Shown: positions 8,756 through 18,334 of the stretch, piece by piece | Position numbering within the stretch: position 1 is the first letter of the stretch | How the letters are laid out: each line of letters starts with the position of its first letter | NCBI GenBank assembly: GCA_001310375.1 | Contig: BAXC01000001.1 | Coordinates: forward strand, 1-64,000 | Source: Bacillus sp. JCM 19041 | Lineage (GTDB): Bacteria > Bacillota > Bacilli > Bacillales > Bacillaceae_D | Length of the DNA stretch: 64,000 nt | Direction: 5' to 3' | The notes under the pieces: generated by a model | Told to the model about the DNA's origin: nothing | The model's database searches: none | The model's input: only the letters and a program-made list of their open reading frames with translations | Position numbers and translations under genes: made by a program

Positions 8756-9136
8756 TTGAAACTGACATTATACACTGATTATTCAATTCAAGTTTTAATG
8801 TATTTAGGGACATTGCCTAGCGGAAGACTTGCAACTATGAGAGAAATTGCTTCAACGTTTGACATCTCCTACAATCATTTAATGAAGATTATTCAAACGC
8901 TTAGCAAGGAAGGCATTATTGTAACGTACAGAGGACGGAACGGGGGACTTGTTCTCGCAGAGGAACCCCACGAAATTCGAATTGGGCAATTGGTACGAAC
9001 ACTTGAGAATTTAGATCTCGGTGAATGTTATAAAGAAGGGGGAGGCCACTGCATTCTCGCTGAATCGTGCATGCTAAAGCAGTTGTTAGACAAAGCACTC
9101 TCCTCCTTTTTATCCGTGTTAGATGAGCACACATGA
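8756..9136 (+). CDS. nsrR: NsrR-type Rrf2 family nitric-oxide-sensing repressor, C-terminus truncated
   Basis: Rrf2-family winged-helix regulator of 126 residues from a TTG start at 8756, preceded by GAGGTGAT. The start MKLTLYTDYSIQVLMYLG, the DNA-binding segment ISYNHLMKIIQTL and three cysteines spaced C-X7-C-X5-C (C91, C99, C105) match NsrR, where they hold an NO-sensitive iron-sulfur cluster. A 10-bp tandem duplication, ATGAGCACAC at 9123-9132 and 9133-9142, shifts the frame to an early TGA. With one copy removed the frame continues as LEDLIHNKTSLRELFNIPMD to a TAG at 9204-9206, giving 146 residues, the usual NsrR length. The truncated form lacks the last helix. Confidence 0.88.
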   Translation: MKLTLYTDYSIQVLMYLGTLPSGRLATMREIASTFDISYNHLMKIIQTLSKEGIIVTYRGRNGGLVLAEEPHEIRIGQLVRTLENLDLGECYKEGGGHCILAESCMLKQLLDKALSSFLSVLDEHT

Positions 9137-9374
9137 GCACACACTTGAGGATCTTATTCATAATAAAACATCTTTACGAGAGCTTTTTAATATTCCAATG
9201 GATTAGCTCAGAAAAAGCACAAAAAAGAGTGGCCAACAGCATTGGTCCACCATTAAACATTTTATTCACACTTGTTTCACTTACTTTATTTCTAGTAGGA
9301 TGAATCTAACTTGAAGTTTCTTACTATTTAGAAATAAAATACCAGCTACTAAGAGCTGCCTCTGTTGTTTCCTT

Positions 9375-10403
9375 TCAAGCTTGCTTGATTGAGCCTTGAA
9401 GAAACCGAAAAGGAATAGGACTCCCGTCTACATAATCTTTAAATGAGAACATACGCGGGTCACAGTTTTCTCCAACACCAACAATGAGACTTAACTCTTT
9501 TGGGGAGTAAACAACGGTATGCAACGTTCCAAAATAAGCTTGATAGTCTTTATAAAATAACGGTGAACCATCATTGTTAAATTGATGATAGAGCGACCAT
9601 GGAGATGCTTTCTTTACTAGCATCGTTTTTAAGTGTTCTTTACGTTTTAAGGAACCACTTATTTGCTGCCTGTTTTCTCCCCTTAACCTTTTTGATTCAA
9701 AATGATTGGTACAACTTAGACAAGTCGTACGAGTGGTGACCTGAAAGCGCGGGGAGGCTTCAACAACCGCACTTTCACCACTTCTGTCTGTTAGTGAGTA
9801 ATTGTAACAATGCGCATGGGGTAAGGTCATTAACGTCGTGATCGCTTCATCAATGTTACGACAAGATTCTAATAAGATTCGAACGATCGTTGGTGCACTG
9901 AATCCCTCTTCTTTTTCTGTGTTATTTACAAAATGTAAACCAACAACCAACCCTTTTTCATTCATACCATCCAGCCTACCGATTAGCTGGTGACTAAATC
10001 CAACACTAGCAAATCCGTAGGTCGGTTTTAAAAATACAAGTCTGGCATCATACAGGTCAGGACTAAAATCATAATTCCCTACATAGTGTCCATCTCGAAC
10101 CAATGCTGTACAACCCATCTTCGGAAATAACATGTTGTACCCACTATAACGTTTAATAATTGTCTCTATAGGTGTGCTTAGCCCTTTTGCTAGTCCTTTT
10201 AATTCATTTAAAAGCGTTGGAGCAATGCGTTGTAATGCTCGTTTTCCTTTTGAAGCATCTGCATGCTCAGTGGAGCGTTGAAGCAGGTTCACCTGTTTTC
10301 GTAATGATTCATATTCAAGTTCTTTACTCTGATCGATCCCAATCTGCGTATGATCGCCTTCTAAGTAGACCATTCTTACGACTAAGTCCTCCGCATCTTT
10401 CAC
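9375..10403 (-). CDS. C45-family acyltransferase/peptidase-like protein (linear amide C-N hydrolase fold)
   Basis: Protein of 342 residues related to acyl-CoA:6-aminopenicillanic acid acyltransferase (peptidase family C45). C98 in MGCTALV is the expected N-terminal-nucleophile cysteine exposed by self-cleavage. Further family features are YVGNYDFSPDLYDARL, GRLDGMNEKGLVVGLHFVN, HCYNYSLTDRSGESAVVEASP and the late CTNHFES. No signal peptide is present, so it is probably cytoplasmic; substrates in bacilli are not known. The start is a GTG at 10403 with GGAGGG five bases upstream. The GTGA there overlaps the stop of the decayed gene upstream, implying former translational coupling. Confidence 0.8.
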   Translation of the reverse strand: MKDAEDLVVRMVYLEGDHTQIGIDQSKELEYESLRKQVNLLQRSTEHADASKGKRALQRIAPTLLNELKGLAKGLSTPIETIIKRYSGYNMLFPKMGCTALVRDGHYVGNYDFSPDLYDARLVFLKPTYGFASVGFSHQLIGRLDGMNEKGLVVGLHFVNNTEKEEGFSAPTIVRILLESCRNIDEAITTLMTLPHAHCYNYSLTDRSGESAVVEASPRFQVTTRTTCLSCTNHFESKRLRGENRQQISGSLKRKEHLKTMLVKKASPWSLYHQFNNDGSPLFYKDYQAYFGTLHTVVYSPKELSLIVGVGENCDPRMFSFKDYVDGSPIPFRFLQGSIKQA

Positions 10404-10735
10404 TTACGCCCTCCCCCTCTATACATTTGAACAACAGGCATAATTAATTCTAAATCTGTTAGATCGTCTCCTCAGTACCATTCGATTAACGGACCAATAG
10501 GCAACCAGTGGTGGTCACTCTCGCATAGGTTACTAATTTTCTATAGCCATCTACAACGTCCTTAATCGATCCATTAAACGATCGTGCAATGCATAAACAG
10601 CCATCCATCCACTCTACTCGTCCTCGAGCCGGTATGTCGATTTCGTTCATATGACCTGGTATTCGACCCTCAAACTTCGGTAGTACGACAACCCACCTGC
10701 TATATTTAAAACACCTCTCTAATCAGTTATGGTAT
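10400..10735 (-). pseudogene. Remnant of a GyrI-like / AraC effector-binding domain protein
   Basis: The minus strand reads FEGRIPGHMNEIDIPARGRV, GSIKDVVDGYRKLVTYA, then after a frame change near 10515 HHWLPIGPLIEWY, a TGA, and GDDLTDLELIMPVVQMY. These are the C-terminal motifs of the effector-binding domain (IPAG...GSIK...YRKLF...GPLIEWY...LEIMPV). One frameshift and one nonsense codon (probably from an arginine codon) break it. Its final TGA overlaps the GTG start of the C45 gene. No DNA-binding domain is visible upstream of 10735, so only the effector half remains. Confidence 0.6.
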
Positions 10736-10913
10736 GCATTTTACGTGGGGGTATTTTGCTATATCGGGAATTTTATCACCTGTTTTAACTGAGTGTTTCC
10801 GTCATGTTTCCATAAGACAAATAATAACCAATGAGTCGGTACATAATATGCTATAGAACAAGACTTATGTATCCTATTGGCAAGAGAAAAACTGCGGACA
10901 AATTGGAGTCAAA

Positions 10914-13520
10914 ATGAGATTTAATAAGAGACCTACAAAATGGCTGCTTATAGGCGGCGGGAGCATTATTATTGCGGTGTTGACTCACGCTTTTTTCTTC
11001 TATGAATGGGCGAACGACCGCTTTATGGTTGGTCCAAACGATGGGCTTGGACAAATGCTTCCTTTTAAACATTTTTATATGATCAATACAAAAAAGGAGA
11101 ATTCTTTTATTCCTTTCAGTTTGGATTAGGCGGGGGCATCTATGCTCAGCTTGCTTATTATTTTTCAACGAGCACCATCTTTCATATAACCTGTCTGATC
11201 GTTTATCTTGGGGAGGCAATTGGTTTTTTCAATCAAGTTGACTCTGTATTCTGGGGTCAGGCGGCAGTATTTATAAATACAATCAGACTTTCAATTGTTA
11301 TATTAATTGCAACCTATGTATTTCATTATATGAAGATTGCTTTGCCGTACGCTTTTCTGTCCGCTTTCCTTTACGGGGCAAGCGTGATGTACTTCGGACA
11401 TGCTATATTTTAGGAATTTTTTGCAGATGCTTTCTTGTGGCTGCCTTTACTCGTGCTAGGCGTCGAGAAGCTGATCAGGGAAGGAAATCCTTTTTGGCTT
11501 GTTATGGCTATGAGTCTCTCGCTTCTTAATAATTTTTATTTCTCCTATATAAATTTTACTTTCCTTAGCCTCTATGTTCTTGCACGGTGGTTGATTCAAC
11601 TACCGGAGGACCGCCTCTCCGTTCGAAAGCAGCTTGCCCAATACCCACTGATAGTGCTTTTGAGTTTTATGATTGGGGCAATCGCTTTCATCCCGGCGGT
11701 TAGTGGCTATTTGAACAACTACAGACCTGAATTTACCGGACAGATCAGTCTTTTTGAATTACACGACAACATCCTATATGAAAGCAGATTCCTCCTTTTG
11801 CCTCCACTATTTGTACTCTTTGCATTTATAAAAAATCTATATCGAGACAAAACGTTTCTTCTTTTTACATCTATAGGGCTGTTATTTGTTATTTTTCACT
11901 ACAGCCCCTTTATCGCTAGCGCATTTAATGGTTTCTCTGCACCCCAATTCCGGTTTGAATACATCGGAGTTTTTGCAATCAGCGGGGCCGTGGGAAAAGG
12001 ACTGACACACCTAAAACATGCAACGAAAGCTCAGCTGATCCTAGGAGGGGCAGGTCTTTTCGTTATCTACACGTTAGGTTATTTCCTTGATGAGCAGGTT
12101 TCTTTGTCCTTGGCCCCTCCAAACCATGTTTTTGTCTTTGCCCTTTGGGCGGCTGCTAGCGGAGCTGCCTTGCTGTGGGTTCGAAAATCAGCGCGGCGCC
12201 TTAGCCTGCTTTGTGCTGTTATGGTTTTATTTCATTTAGTTCTTGTTAATTCAGGAGCACGATTGACCTTTTCTGAAATCGGGTTAAATTCTTCTCATAC
12301 GTTTATGACAAGCAAAAGATATCATTCGCGCGATCAATCTTCCCTTATTCATCATGCATTAGATGAAAATAGGGACTTGTTTGCACGAACAGAGTGGATG
12401 ACAGACACACGAAACAATACGCCTCTTATCCAAGGTTTCTATGGAAACAGCGCTTATTCCAGCGTGCTTAATGGAGAAATCTTGCGTTTATACTATGACG
12501 ACTTAGAAGTGGATATGGGGCGAGAAGTGTCAGCCGCTTTTTTGGGTTTGGCGACCGTTCGAATCTACACAGCCTAATGCAAGTACAATACAAGCTAGTA
12601 GATAAAGACCGGCAGACCCTGATCCCGTATGGATTCATGCCACATTCAGAAAATGAAGGGTATATCCTTTATGAAAACAAACATGTTCTTCCCTTTGCTA
12701 GAGCGACTTCAATTGCTTTTCTGGAAAAAGATTTAGAGCGATTTAGTCCGTTGGCACGAGAACACGCCATGCTTGAAGGATTATTTTAGAGAACGGAGAA
12801 GCAACTGGCCAAGCTGAAGAGTTGTTTAATTTAATGGAAAAAGCACACATAACAGCAATCGGAGGGACGTATGAAAAAGAGACGCTACAGATAACAGAAA
12901 AGGTGGGAGGTATTGATATCACTCTTGGGGAACGTGGAGAAGCGGAGATCGATGATTATTTTTCTTTCTATCTGCAGAACCAATCAAAGACAGCACCGCT
13001 TTTTACCCTTAAAATCAATGAATACAAAACCACCCGAAAGTCGAGAAGCTCGGTTTACAAAACAGACTTCAATGCGATCACCGTCCGGATCCCGTCAAAT
13101 GATGTCATCTCTTTAAGAGTACCGAAAGGCAGGTATACACTTAAAAATCTAGAACTGCGTAGCGAGTCTTATCAAACTCTGCACGAAGCGTACGAGCGGG
13201 GGCGCTTCAAACCGATAGATGTGACAATTGAGGGAAGAAAGATTCATCTCTACTATGAAAATATAGTACATGACACCCATTTGGCTCTTCCTGTCCCATA
13301 TGAGAAGGGATGGGAAGTAAAAGTCAATGGGGAAAAAAAATCGCTAGAAAAAGTGAATTACGCGTTTCTCGGGATTCCACTTTATGAAGGGAGAAATGAG
13401 ATCACTTTCTCTTATTTGCCTCCCTATTTCCGGCTTTCCGCGGCGCTGAGTTCCATCGGCTTGCTTGGTGCAGGAGGGTGGTCGTTATGGCATTACCGTC
13501 ATAAGAGAAGACCCTTATAA
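10914..13520 (+). pseudogene. yfhO: YfhO-family membrane protein, multiply disrupted
   Basis: A YfhO-family multi-span membrane protein of about 865 residues can be followed across four lesions. It begins MRFNKRPTKWLLIGGG and has the early motif FYEWANDRFMVGPNDGLGQ. The frame changes near 11075 (T5 run). A TAG at 11411-11413 interrupts GHAIF/EFFADAFLWLPLLVLG, probably from TGG. Further frame changes occur near 12543 (T6 run, before SNLHSLMQVQYKLVDKD) and near 12788 (T4 run). The C-terminal part (to 13520) is a soluble domain ending with a last membrane helix. Bacillus YfhO proteins are GT-C-like and act in cell-envelope glycosylation. Run-length indels alone would suggest assembly error, but the TAG does not, so I list it as a pseudogene. 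Confidence 0.75.
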
Positions 13521-13648
13521 CTCAACCAAAGGTGTTATATACTCTGCAAATCAACTCCCACAAAGTCGCCTTTTAAAAAGTTTTTAGAAAAACTGGTAAG
13601 TCGCCCAAACTGGGCGAATATCCTAACAATAGAAGGAGGGGAATTCTA

Positions 13649-14014
13649 ATGAACAACAATGTTCAAACGGGTCATTACCAAGGTCAGGATGGCTACCAGA
13701 CCATGGGCGAAGATGTAAAACAACAGTGCCATAGGTATATGAATTACCATGTTATAGGAGAAATGAATGACGGTTCACAATTTGAAGGAATCATTGATGG
13801 AATGGACGAAGAGGGAGTAACCATGTTAATACCTGAAGACATTATGGAGAATAACAACAGGCAGCAATATGGATATGATGGCGGTTACGATGGGTACGGG
13901 CGTCCCAGAAGAAGATACCGCCGATACCGCCGCAGACACTATCCTTACCGTTTTCTTAGAAATATATTCCTTTATCCGTTTTTTTATCCTTATCCAGGGT
14001 ACGGCGGATATTAA
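13649..14014 (+). CDS. Conserved hypothetical Bacillus protein with basic, aromatic C-terminus
   Basis: Protein of 121 residues with an excellent ribosome site (AGAAGGAGGGG, seven bases before the ATG). The N-terminal half is soluble and acidic and includes GSQFEGIIDGMDEEGVTMLIPEDIM, which resembles a small beta-barrel turn. The second half is Gly/Tyr-rich (YGYDGGYDGYGRPRRR), then very arginine-rich, and ends in an aromatic stretch (IFLYPFFYPYPGYGGY). Proteins of this layout are known from bacilli without assigned function. A terminator follows at 14100. I do not propose a role. Confidence 0.7.
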   Translation: MNNNVQTGHYQGQDGYQTMGEDVKQQCHRYMNYHVIGEMNDGSQFEGIIDGMDEEGVTMLIPEDIMENNNRQQYGYDGGYDGYGRPRRRYRRYRRRHYPYRFLRNIFLYPFFYPYPGYGGY

Positions 14015-14098
14015 GGTGAATAAAGGAAACCAATTTTCAAAGATATCCTAAAGTAGACAGATTTTTTGTTTTGTCTTCTAAAGCGCCATACTAAACAC

Positions 14099-14140
14099 AA
14101 AAAGCCGGTTATCTTCCAGTAGAAAATCCGGCTTTTTATA
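14099..14140 (+). terminator. Bidirectional terminator
   Basis: AAAAAGCCGG and CCGGCTTTTT form the ends of an imperfect stem with a CAGTA loop, with A and T runs outside. It separates the 121-residue gene from the YdeI-like gene. Confidence 0.85.
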
Positions 14141-14232
14141 TGCTGTTAAAGAAGTCACGGCAAACTAAATTTTCTTGGTGATTTGGTTCTTGAAATGGTA
14201 AAGTTAAAGAAAAATTTAAAAGGAGTTCTCCG

Positions 14233-14883
14233 ATGTTAATAATCAATAAATTAAATCTTGATAAATACAAACATATGGCCGTGATCAATCAACCTGAAGA
14301 CTATGATCTATTTCCAGAACAAGAGACCTCATTATCCACAGAACATGACGCAATTTTTATTTTTGTAGAAACTATAGAAGAGATGGTTTCATTCATACAG
14401 CGTACCATCACTCAACAACCCTTATTGGAAAAAGGCTATTTATTTTTCGCTTACCCGAAAAAAGGTAATAGACGTTATGAAACATTTATACATAGAGACG
14501 AAATCTTTCCTGCTTTAAACGTTGGTGAAGACGGTTATGTAGAGAATAGCGACCTTAAATTTTCACGTATGGTTAGCATGGATGAAGTGTTTACTGTAGT
14601 TGGATTAAAGCGCGAAAAAAAGAGAGCAAAGAAATCAACAGCTGCGAGTCAGTGCATGTCAGACTATGAGCAACATGTCAAGGATGTTGAAGTACTGCTT
14701 GCTGATTACACAGATGAATATCAATTCTACCAAAACTTAACACCAGGTTACCAAAAAGACTGGGCTCGCTACATTTTTTCTGCTAAGCAGCAGGAAACAC
14801 GGGACAAGCGCCATCTACAAATGATTGACATTCTTTCACAAGGGTACAAGTCCGTTGATTTATACCGCCAGCAAAAAAAGTAA
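14233..14883 (+). CDS. YdeI/OmpD-associated family protein
   Basis: Protein of 216 residues. The C-terminal 60 residues (YQNLTPGYQKDWARYIFSAK, then a conserved ETRDKRHLQMIDILSQGYKS) form the YdeI/OmpD-associated helical segment. The N-terminal 110 residues resemble the DUF3052-like N-terminal domain often fused to it (IFIFVETIEEMVSFIQ, LFFAYPKKGNRRYETFIHRD). The biochemical role is unknown. AAAAGGAG lies eight bases before the ATG. It is a single-gene unit between a terminator and a remnant of a DUF1801 gene on the other strand. Confidence 0.75.
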   Translation: MLIINKLNLDKYKHMAVINQPEDYDLFPEQETSLSTEHDAIFIFVETIEEMVSFIQRTITQQPLLEKGYLFFAYPKKGNRRYETFIHRDEIFPALNVGEDGYVENSDLKFSRMVSMDEVFTVVGLKREKKRAKKSTAASQCMSDYEQHVKDVEVLLADYTDEYQFYQNLTPGYQKDWARYIFSAKQQETRDKRHLQMIDILSQGYKSVDLYRQQKK

Positions 14884-14931
14884 TCAACTATACGGGAGTG
14901 AGAAAATAAATGGCCATTTACGAGAAGGCAA

Positions 14932-15126
14932 CTTAATGACTTTCCGTAGCTAGGATACGTTTCTCTCAAAAACGTAGTCGATTCATGAATGAAAGCTTTT
15001 AAAGCCTCTACATCAACACCTGCTATTTTATTGAGGTACACACGTGATTTTCCTGTCGTATGTTTTCCGAAATCTACTAATAACTCTTCTCTTTTTGTTT
15101 CATTAATAATTTTATAGCGCCTCCTC
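14932..15126 (-). pseudogene. C-terminal remnant of a DUF1801 protein
   Basis: The minus strand reads YKIINETKREELLVDFGKHT followed by TGKSRVYLNKIAGVDVEALK and AFIHESTTFLRETYPSYGK. This is the DUF1801 C-terminal pattern (LGKHKTGKSCLYINKLADVD...). No start codon or N-terminal half is found upstream: the frame closes near 15126 and the expected GFGSYHYKY region is absent. Confidence 0.5.
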
Positions 15127-15271
15127 TTTTATTGGTTCTTTAAACATTTTCCTTCTATTCAATCACGCTGTTATCTTTGTCTTAATGATTCGTGTGGCTG
15201 ATTTCTTTCCCCTTGCCCACATTCGTCATAATTTTCAGATCATCCCTTGTATAGGATAGCGCCTCCACACT

Positions 15272-15304
15272 AAAAAGGCCCAGAAACCTGTTCTGAGCTT
15301 TTTC
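15272..15304 (-). terminator. Terminator downstream of tlp
   Basis: Minus-strand stem AAAAAGCTCAGAA / TTCTGGGCCTTTTT with an intervening CAGGT loop, 25 bases after the tlp stop. Confidence 0.8.
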
Positions 15305-15328
15305 TCGGCTTGGAAATAATGTATAATT

Positions 15329-15559
15329 TTATTCCCTGTTTTGCTGGTGAGCCACTTCGTCTTTTAGTTCTGATCGCAAACTGTCAATGCTTTCTTCGCG
15401 CCGCTGATTTTTTTGGTCGATTTGCTGCTTGTCGTCTGCACTTAATTCTTCGGAATGTGCTTTTTCAAAATCTCTAGCCTCATCCATATTTTGCAGTGTA
15501 TGACCAATCGCATTTTCAATTCTTTCCGGGTTGTTCGAACGGTCGTCTGGCTTTGCCAT
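15329..15559 (-). CDS. tlp: Tlp family small acid-soluble spore protein
   Basis: Small hydrophilic protein of 76 residues beginning MAKPDDRSNNPERIENAIGH. It has the Tlp signature NMDEARDF, DKQQIDQKNQRREESIDSLR and a C-terminal ELKDEVAHQQ. Tlp is a minor small acid-soluble protein of the spore core made under forespore control; it has the N-terminal DDR motif and no cysteine. GGAGGAA precedes the ATG. It is transcribed alone and ends at the terminator at 15272. Its presence supports a spore-forming host. Confidence 0.93.
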   Translation of the reverse strand: MAKPDDRSNNPERIENAIGHTLQNMDEARDFEKAHSEELSADDKQQIDQKNQRREESIDSLRSELKDEVAHQQNRE

Positions 15560-15681
15560 GTGTTCATTCCTCCTTTTCTTTTAGTGTGTATCTAAAAAGC
15601 AAGAATATGCACCTTTCACATCTTAAAAATCCCACTTCCTAGTCAACCCAGAAGTTTTTAAGAGGCTTTTGAGATAACCTC

Positions 15682-17249
15682 TTATTTATTTCCTACCAGC
15701 TCTTTGACCCACTTCTTAAAATCCAAAACCCGTGCATGTTCTGGTTGATTATTTGTACCGGCAATAATAAGTGGCGAAACGGAGTCTTCTTTATGAAGCG
15801 ATCCATGAGCTGCTCCTCCTACGTGGGTGGGCGTATGTTCTCCAATAAACTCATACCTTGGTTTTGCATCTACAATAACATAACGCCTTCGTGTGAATGG
15901 AGCGCACCATGAAGCCGTGCAAAGGCATCTGGATATTCGCCGTAAGTGATTGTGTTTTGATCGTTTACAGTGAGATCTAAAAGCGATATGTCCCCTTCTA
16001 TATCCCATGTCTGTCCATACAAATCGGTATAGTTTCCGTTCGGAGAAAAAGATAACAATTGATTAGATCCTTCAGCCGCCACATAATTCATTTCTTTTTC
16101 TTTCCACGAAATAAAACCGATTCTCGGATCTTTTTTTAATTGTGAAACGATCTCCGAGAACGCAATCCCATTGTCTAATAGATTAATGTAGGCCATTCGA
16201 GCATTTACAGCTAGTACCAATTGATCTCTCTCTTGGACCTTGTCTTCAGGGTTCCAAACGGCATACTGCGCCAATAAGTCGTTTAAATCAATAAGAGCAC
16301 TGTCATCGTCACTGCTAACCTTAGACTGACCGCTATCCCCATACACAATCCAAGTCGCCTTCTGAATCGCTTCTTTCCATGTCGGATAAGTATTTAAAAC
16401 CTTTTGCAGCTCTTTATCGACCGCTTCAATTTCTTTAAGCACCATTGGTCCCCTTTTATGAACCAGTCTGTCCAAGTTTGGAAAGTAAGTAAGAGTAAAC
16501 GAAGGCAATTGATTTTCTTGTATTATATAAGCAAGTTCATTTGCCGAGAACTCATCATTTATACCTATGTTTTTCCAAATTTTATTGGAGTAATCACTAT
16601 TTGAATTCCATTGTGAGAAACCACCTAACGATAACAATGTCGGCCCATTTACATTTACATTTTCAGGAAGAAGATTCAGCCATGTGGCAATCCTAGGGAT
16701 CGTTAAGTAACCTGGGCTGTTTCCGCGATATATAAGTCCATTGATCGAGGCGGACTGGATATGTTCGTCCTCTAGTTCTTCGTAAATGGTTGAAACATTT
16801 TGGCTTAAATGGTCCTCATTCAAACGGATCAAGCTATCCCTTGCCATTTGTTTGATCCCAAGCATCCATATTTCACTCGGTCCACTTCCATAATTAACAA
16901 GACGTTCTTCATCTTGCTTGTACCAAGCTAGTGCAGGTATTTTATGCTTATCGGCATATGTTCCAGTCAGTAATGTACTATCAATTGTGACCGACATTGT
17001 AGGGTAGGAACTAACGATTTCTGAATAATAGTGCCCGTGATCGATTAAGAATTCAAAAGCTGGCGCTCTCCCCTCTTCAATCGCTTTTTGTAAAGGTTGG
17101 TCCATAAGTGAATCAATTAGCAAGAATAAGACGGGCTTCCCCTCTGAATGGATGCTTGCTTCCGTTAAATCCTTCGTTGGTGTCATTAATCCAACAAAAT
17201 AAAAGCCCCCAAGAAGTAGAAATAGAATAAGTATAATAACCTTCTTCAT
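15682..17249 (-). CDS. Membrane-anchored alkaline phosphatase-superfamily phosphodiesterase (one frameshift)
   Basis: Nucleotide pyrophosphatase/phosphodiesterase-like protein. It starts with a membrane anchor or signal peptide (MKKVIILILFLLLGGFYFVG), then VLFLLIDSLMDQPLQKAIEE and SSYPTMSVTIDSTLLTGTYA, where the TMS threonine is the expected nucleophile. FTLTYFPNLDRLVHKRGP and YGDSGQSKVSSD supply later metal ligands. A CC-to-C deletion near 15893 moves the last 70 residues (RYVIVDAKPRYEFIGEHTPT, then HVGGAAHGSLHKEDS with the last metal histidine) to another frame. Joined length is about 522. The ATG at 17249 has AGGAG upstream. Substrate unknown; it should act outside the membrane. Confidence 0.8.
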
Positions 17250-17461
17250 AAATAGTATCCACTCCTGAAAATATTCTTTAGAAACGTGAAACCTAATTTT
17301 TTTGCAAAGCTCCCAAGTTATGCCTAATCTCGCTAAGTTTGTCTGTGCCTCAACTTTTATGAGACACACTAATCATTTTATTTTACTCTGAACATGATCA
17401 TTTAATACGGAACAGCAGAAACACATTGTGCGGTAAAAAACTTCTATCGGCTAGTTTAAAC

Positions 17462-17505
17462 AAAAAAAGCGCGTATTTGCCTCCCTAGCAATTACACGCT
17501 TTTGT
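17462..17505. terminator. Terminator between tetR and the phosphodiesterase gene
   Basis: Imperfect stem AAAGCGCGTATTTGC / GCAATTACACGCTTT with flanking A and T runs. In the minus orientation it lies about 100 bases downstream of the TetR gene. Confidence 0.7.
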
Positions 17506-17607
17506 ATGATGTTAAATCCTATGGTTCGGATTGTCTTTGTCAACGGTTGAAGATCTCCTTTTCAACCGATTGGATTATTTAAGTTCACAGTTAATCGCCA
17601 TATTCTC

Positions 17608-18180
17608 TTAACTACCCCGAAACCCTGCTAACCCATGATTCGTGAAATGATGAATTAAAGCAGCCATTTCTTTAGGAGATTCTTTTTTTCCATTAGCTAG
17701 CCAGCTTTCTATCACATCAATTCCGCCACTAACAACAAGCAAAGGAATGTACTCCGACAACTTTCCACGTAAATGGAATTCATCAATCCATTTCCCCATA
17801 ATAATGGTATGTGTTAATTCCATCACTCTTTTCTTAAACGTTGTGTCTCCATGCTTACTTAGGAGTACCTGACAAAGATCACTTTTATCAGCAACATAGT
17901 CGAGTATTTTTTCAGTCATTTGCAATACTTCTTCTTCTTTTTTGAAGTTGTATTGATTTAACGTTTGGTACATGTCATCTACAATTTCTTCGCTTATTTT
18001 GTCTAGAAGGTCGTATTGGTCAGTGTAGTGGCTATAGAATGTTGATCGATTAATATCCGCTAGCGCACATAGTTCTTTTACCGTTACTGCAGAGATTGGT
18101 TTTTCCTTTAGTAATTGAATCAAGCAATCTTTTAAGACCATCCTTGTATATTTCTTTCGCCTGTCCATTTTCTCTGGCAT
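17608..18180 (-). CDS. TetR/AcrR family transcriptional regulator
   Basis: TetR-type repressor of 190 residues. Residues about 10-55 form the helix-turn-helix with the sequence ISAVTVKELCALADINRSTF followed by YSHYTDQYDLL, a typical TetR recognition helix. The C-terminal part is all-helical with AALIHHFTNHGLAGF, as in the DhaS-like C-terminal class. It is divergent from the MMPL/YhgE-like pair with 154 bases between start codons. A palindrome overlapping the MMPL promoter is the likely operator, so it should repress its neighbours and perhaps itself. The ligand is unknown. Confidence 0.9.
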   Translation of the reverse strand: MPEKMDRRKKYTRMVLKDCLIQLLKEKPISAVTVKELCALADINRSTFYSHYTDQYDLLDKISEEIVDDMYQTLNQYNFKKEEEVLQMTEKILDYVADKSDLCQVLLSKHGDTTFKKRVMELTHTIIMGKWIDEFHLRGKLSEYIPLLVVSGGIDVIESWLANGKKESPKEMAALIHHFTNHGLAGFRGS

Positions 18181-18225
18181 CTTTTTTCACAACCTTTTTT
18201 GATTTTATCCAACAGTCATGAAGGA

Positions 18226-18291
18226 AGTGTTGAAAAGCTAACAGATTCTAAACAACTGTTTGTTGTTTCCCCAACACTGTGTATATATACT
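18226..18291 (+). promoter_or_regulatory. Promoter and TetR-type operator of the MMPL operon
   Basis: Sigma-A-like promoter TTGTTT (18263-18268), 17 bases, TATACT (18286-18291). The palindrome AAACAAC-TGTTT-GTTGTTT (18250-18268) covers the -35 box. A wider pair AGTGTTG (18226-18232) and CAACACT (18272-18278) flanks it. Its place between divergent tetR and MMPL genes suggests the repressor binds here. Confidence 0.65.
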
Positions 18292-18334
18292 ATTAAAGGA
18301 ATTAGTAAGAAGTCAAGATGGGGTGAAAACTGAA

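Noticed and set aside
9133..9303. A 56-codon gene overlapping the nsrR stop (ATGA) with a C-terminal helix
   Set aside because: It exists only because of the 10-bp duplication; the real frame across the region is the NsrR C-terminus.
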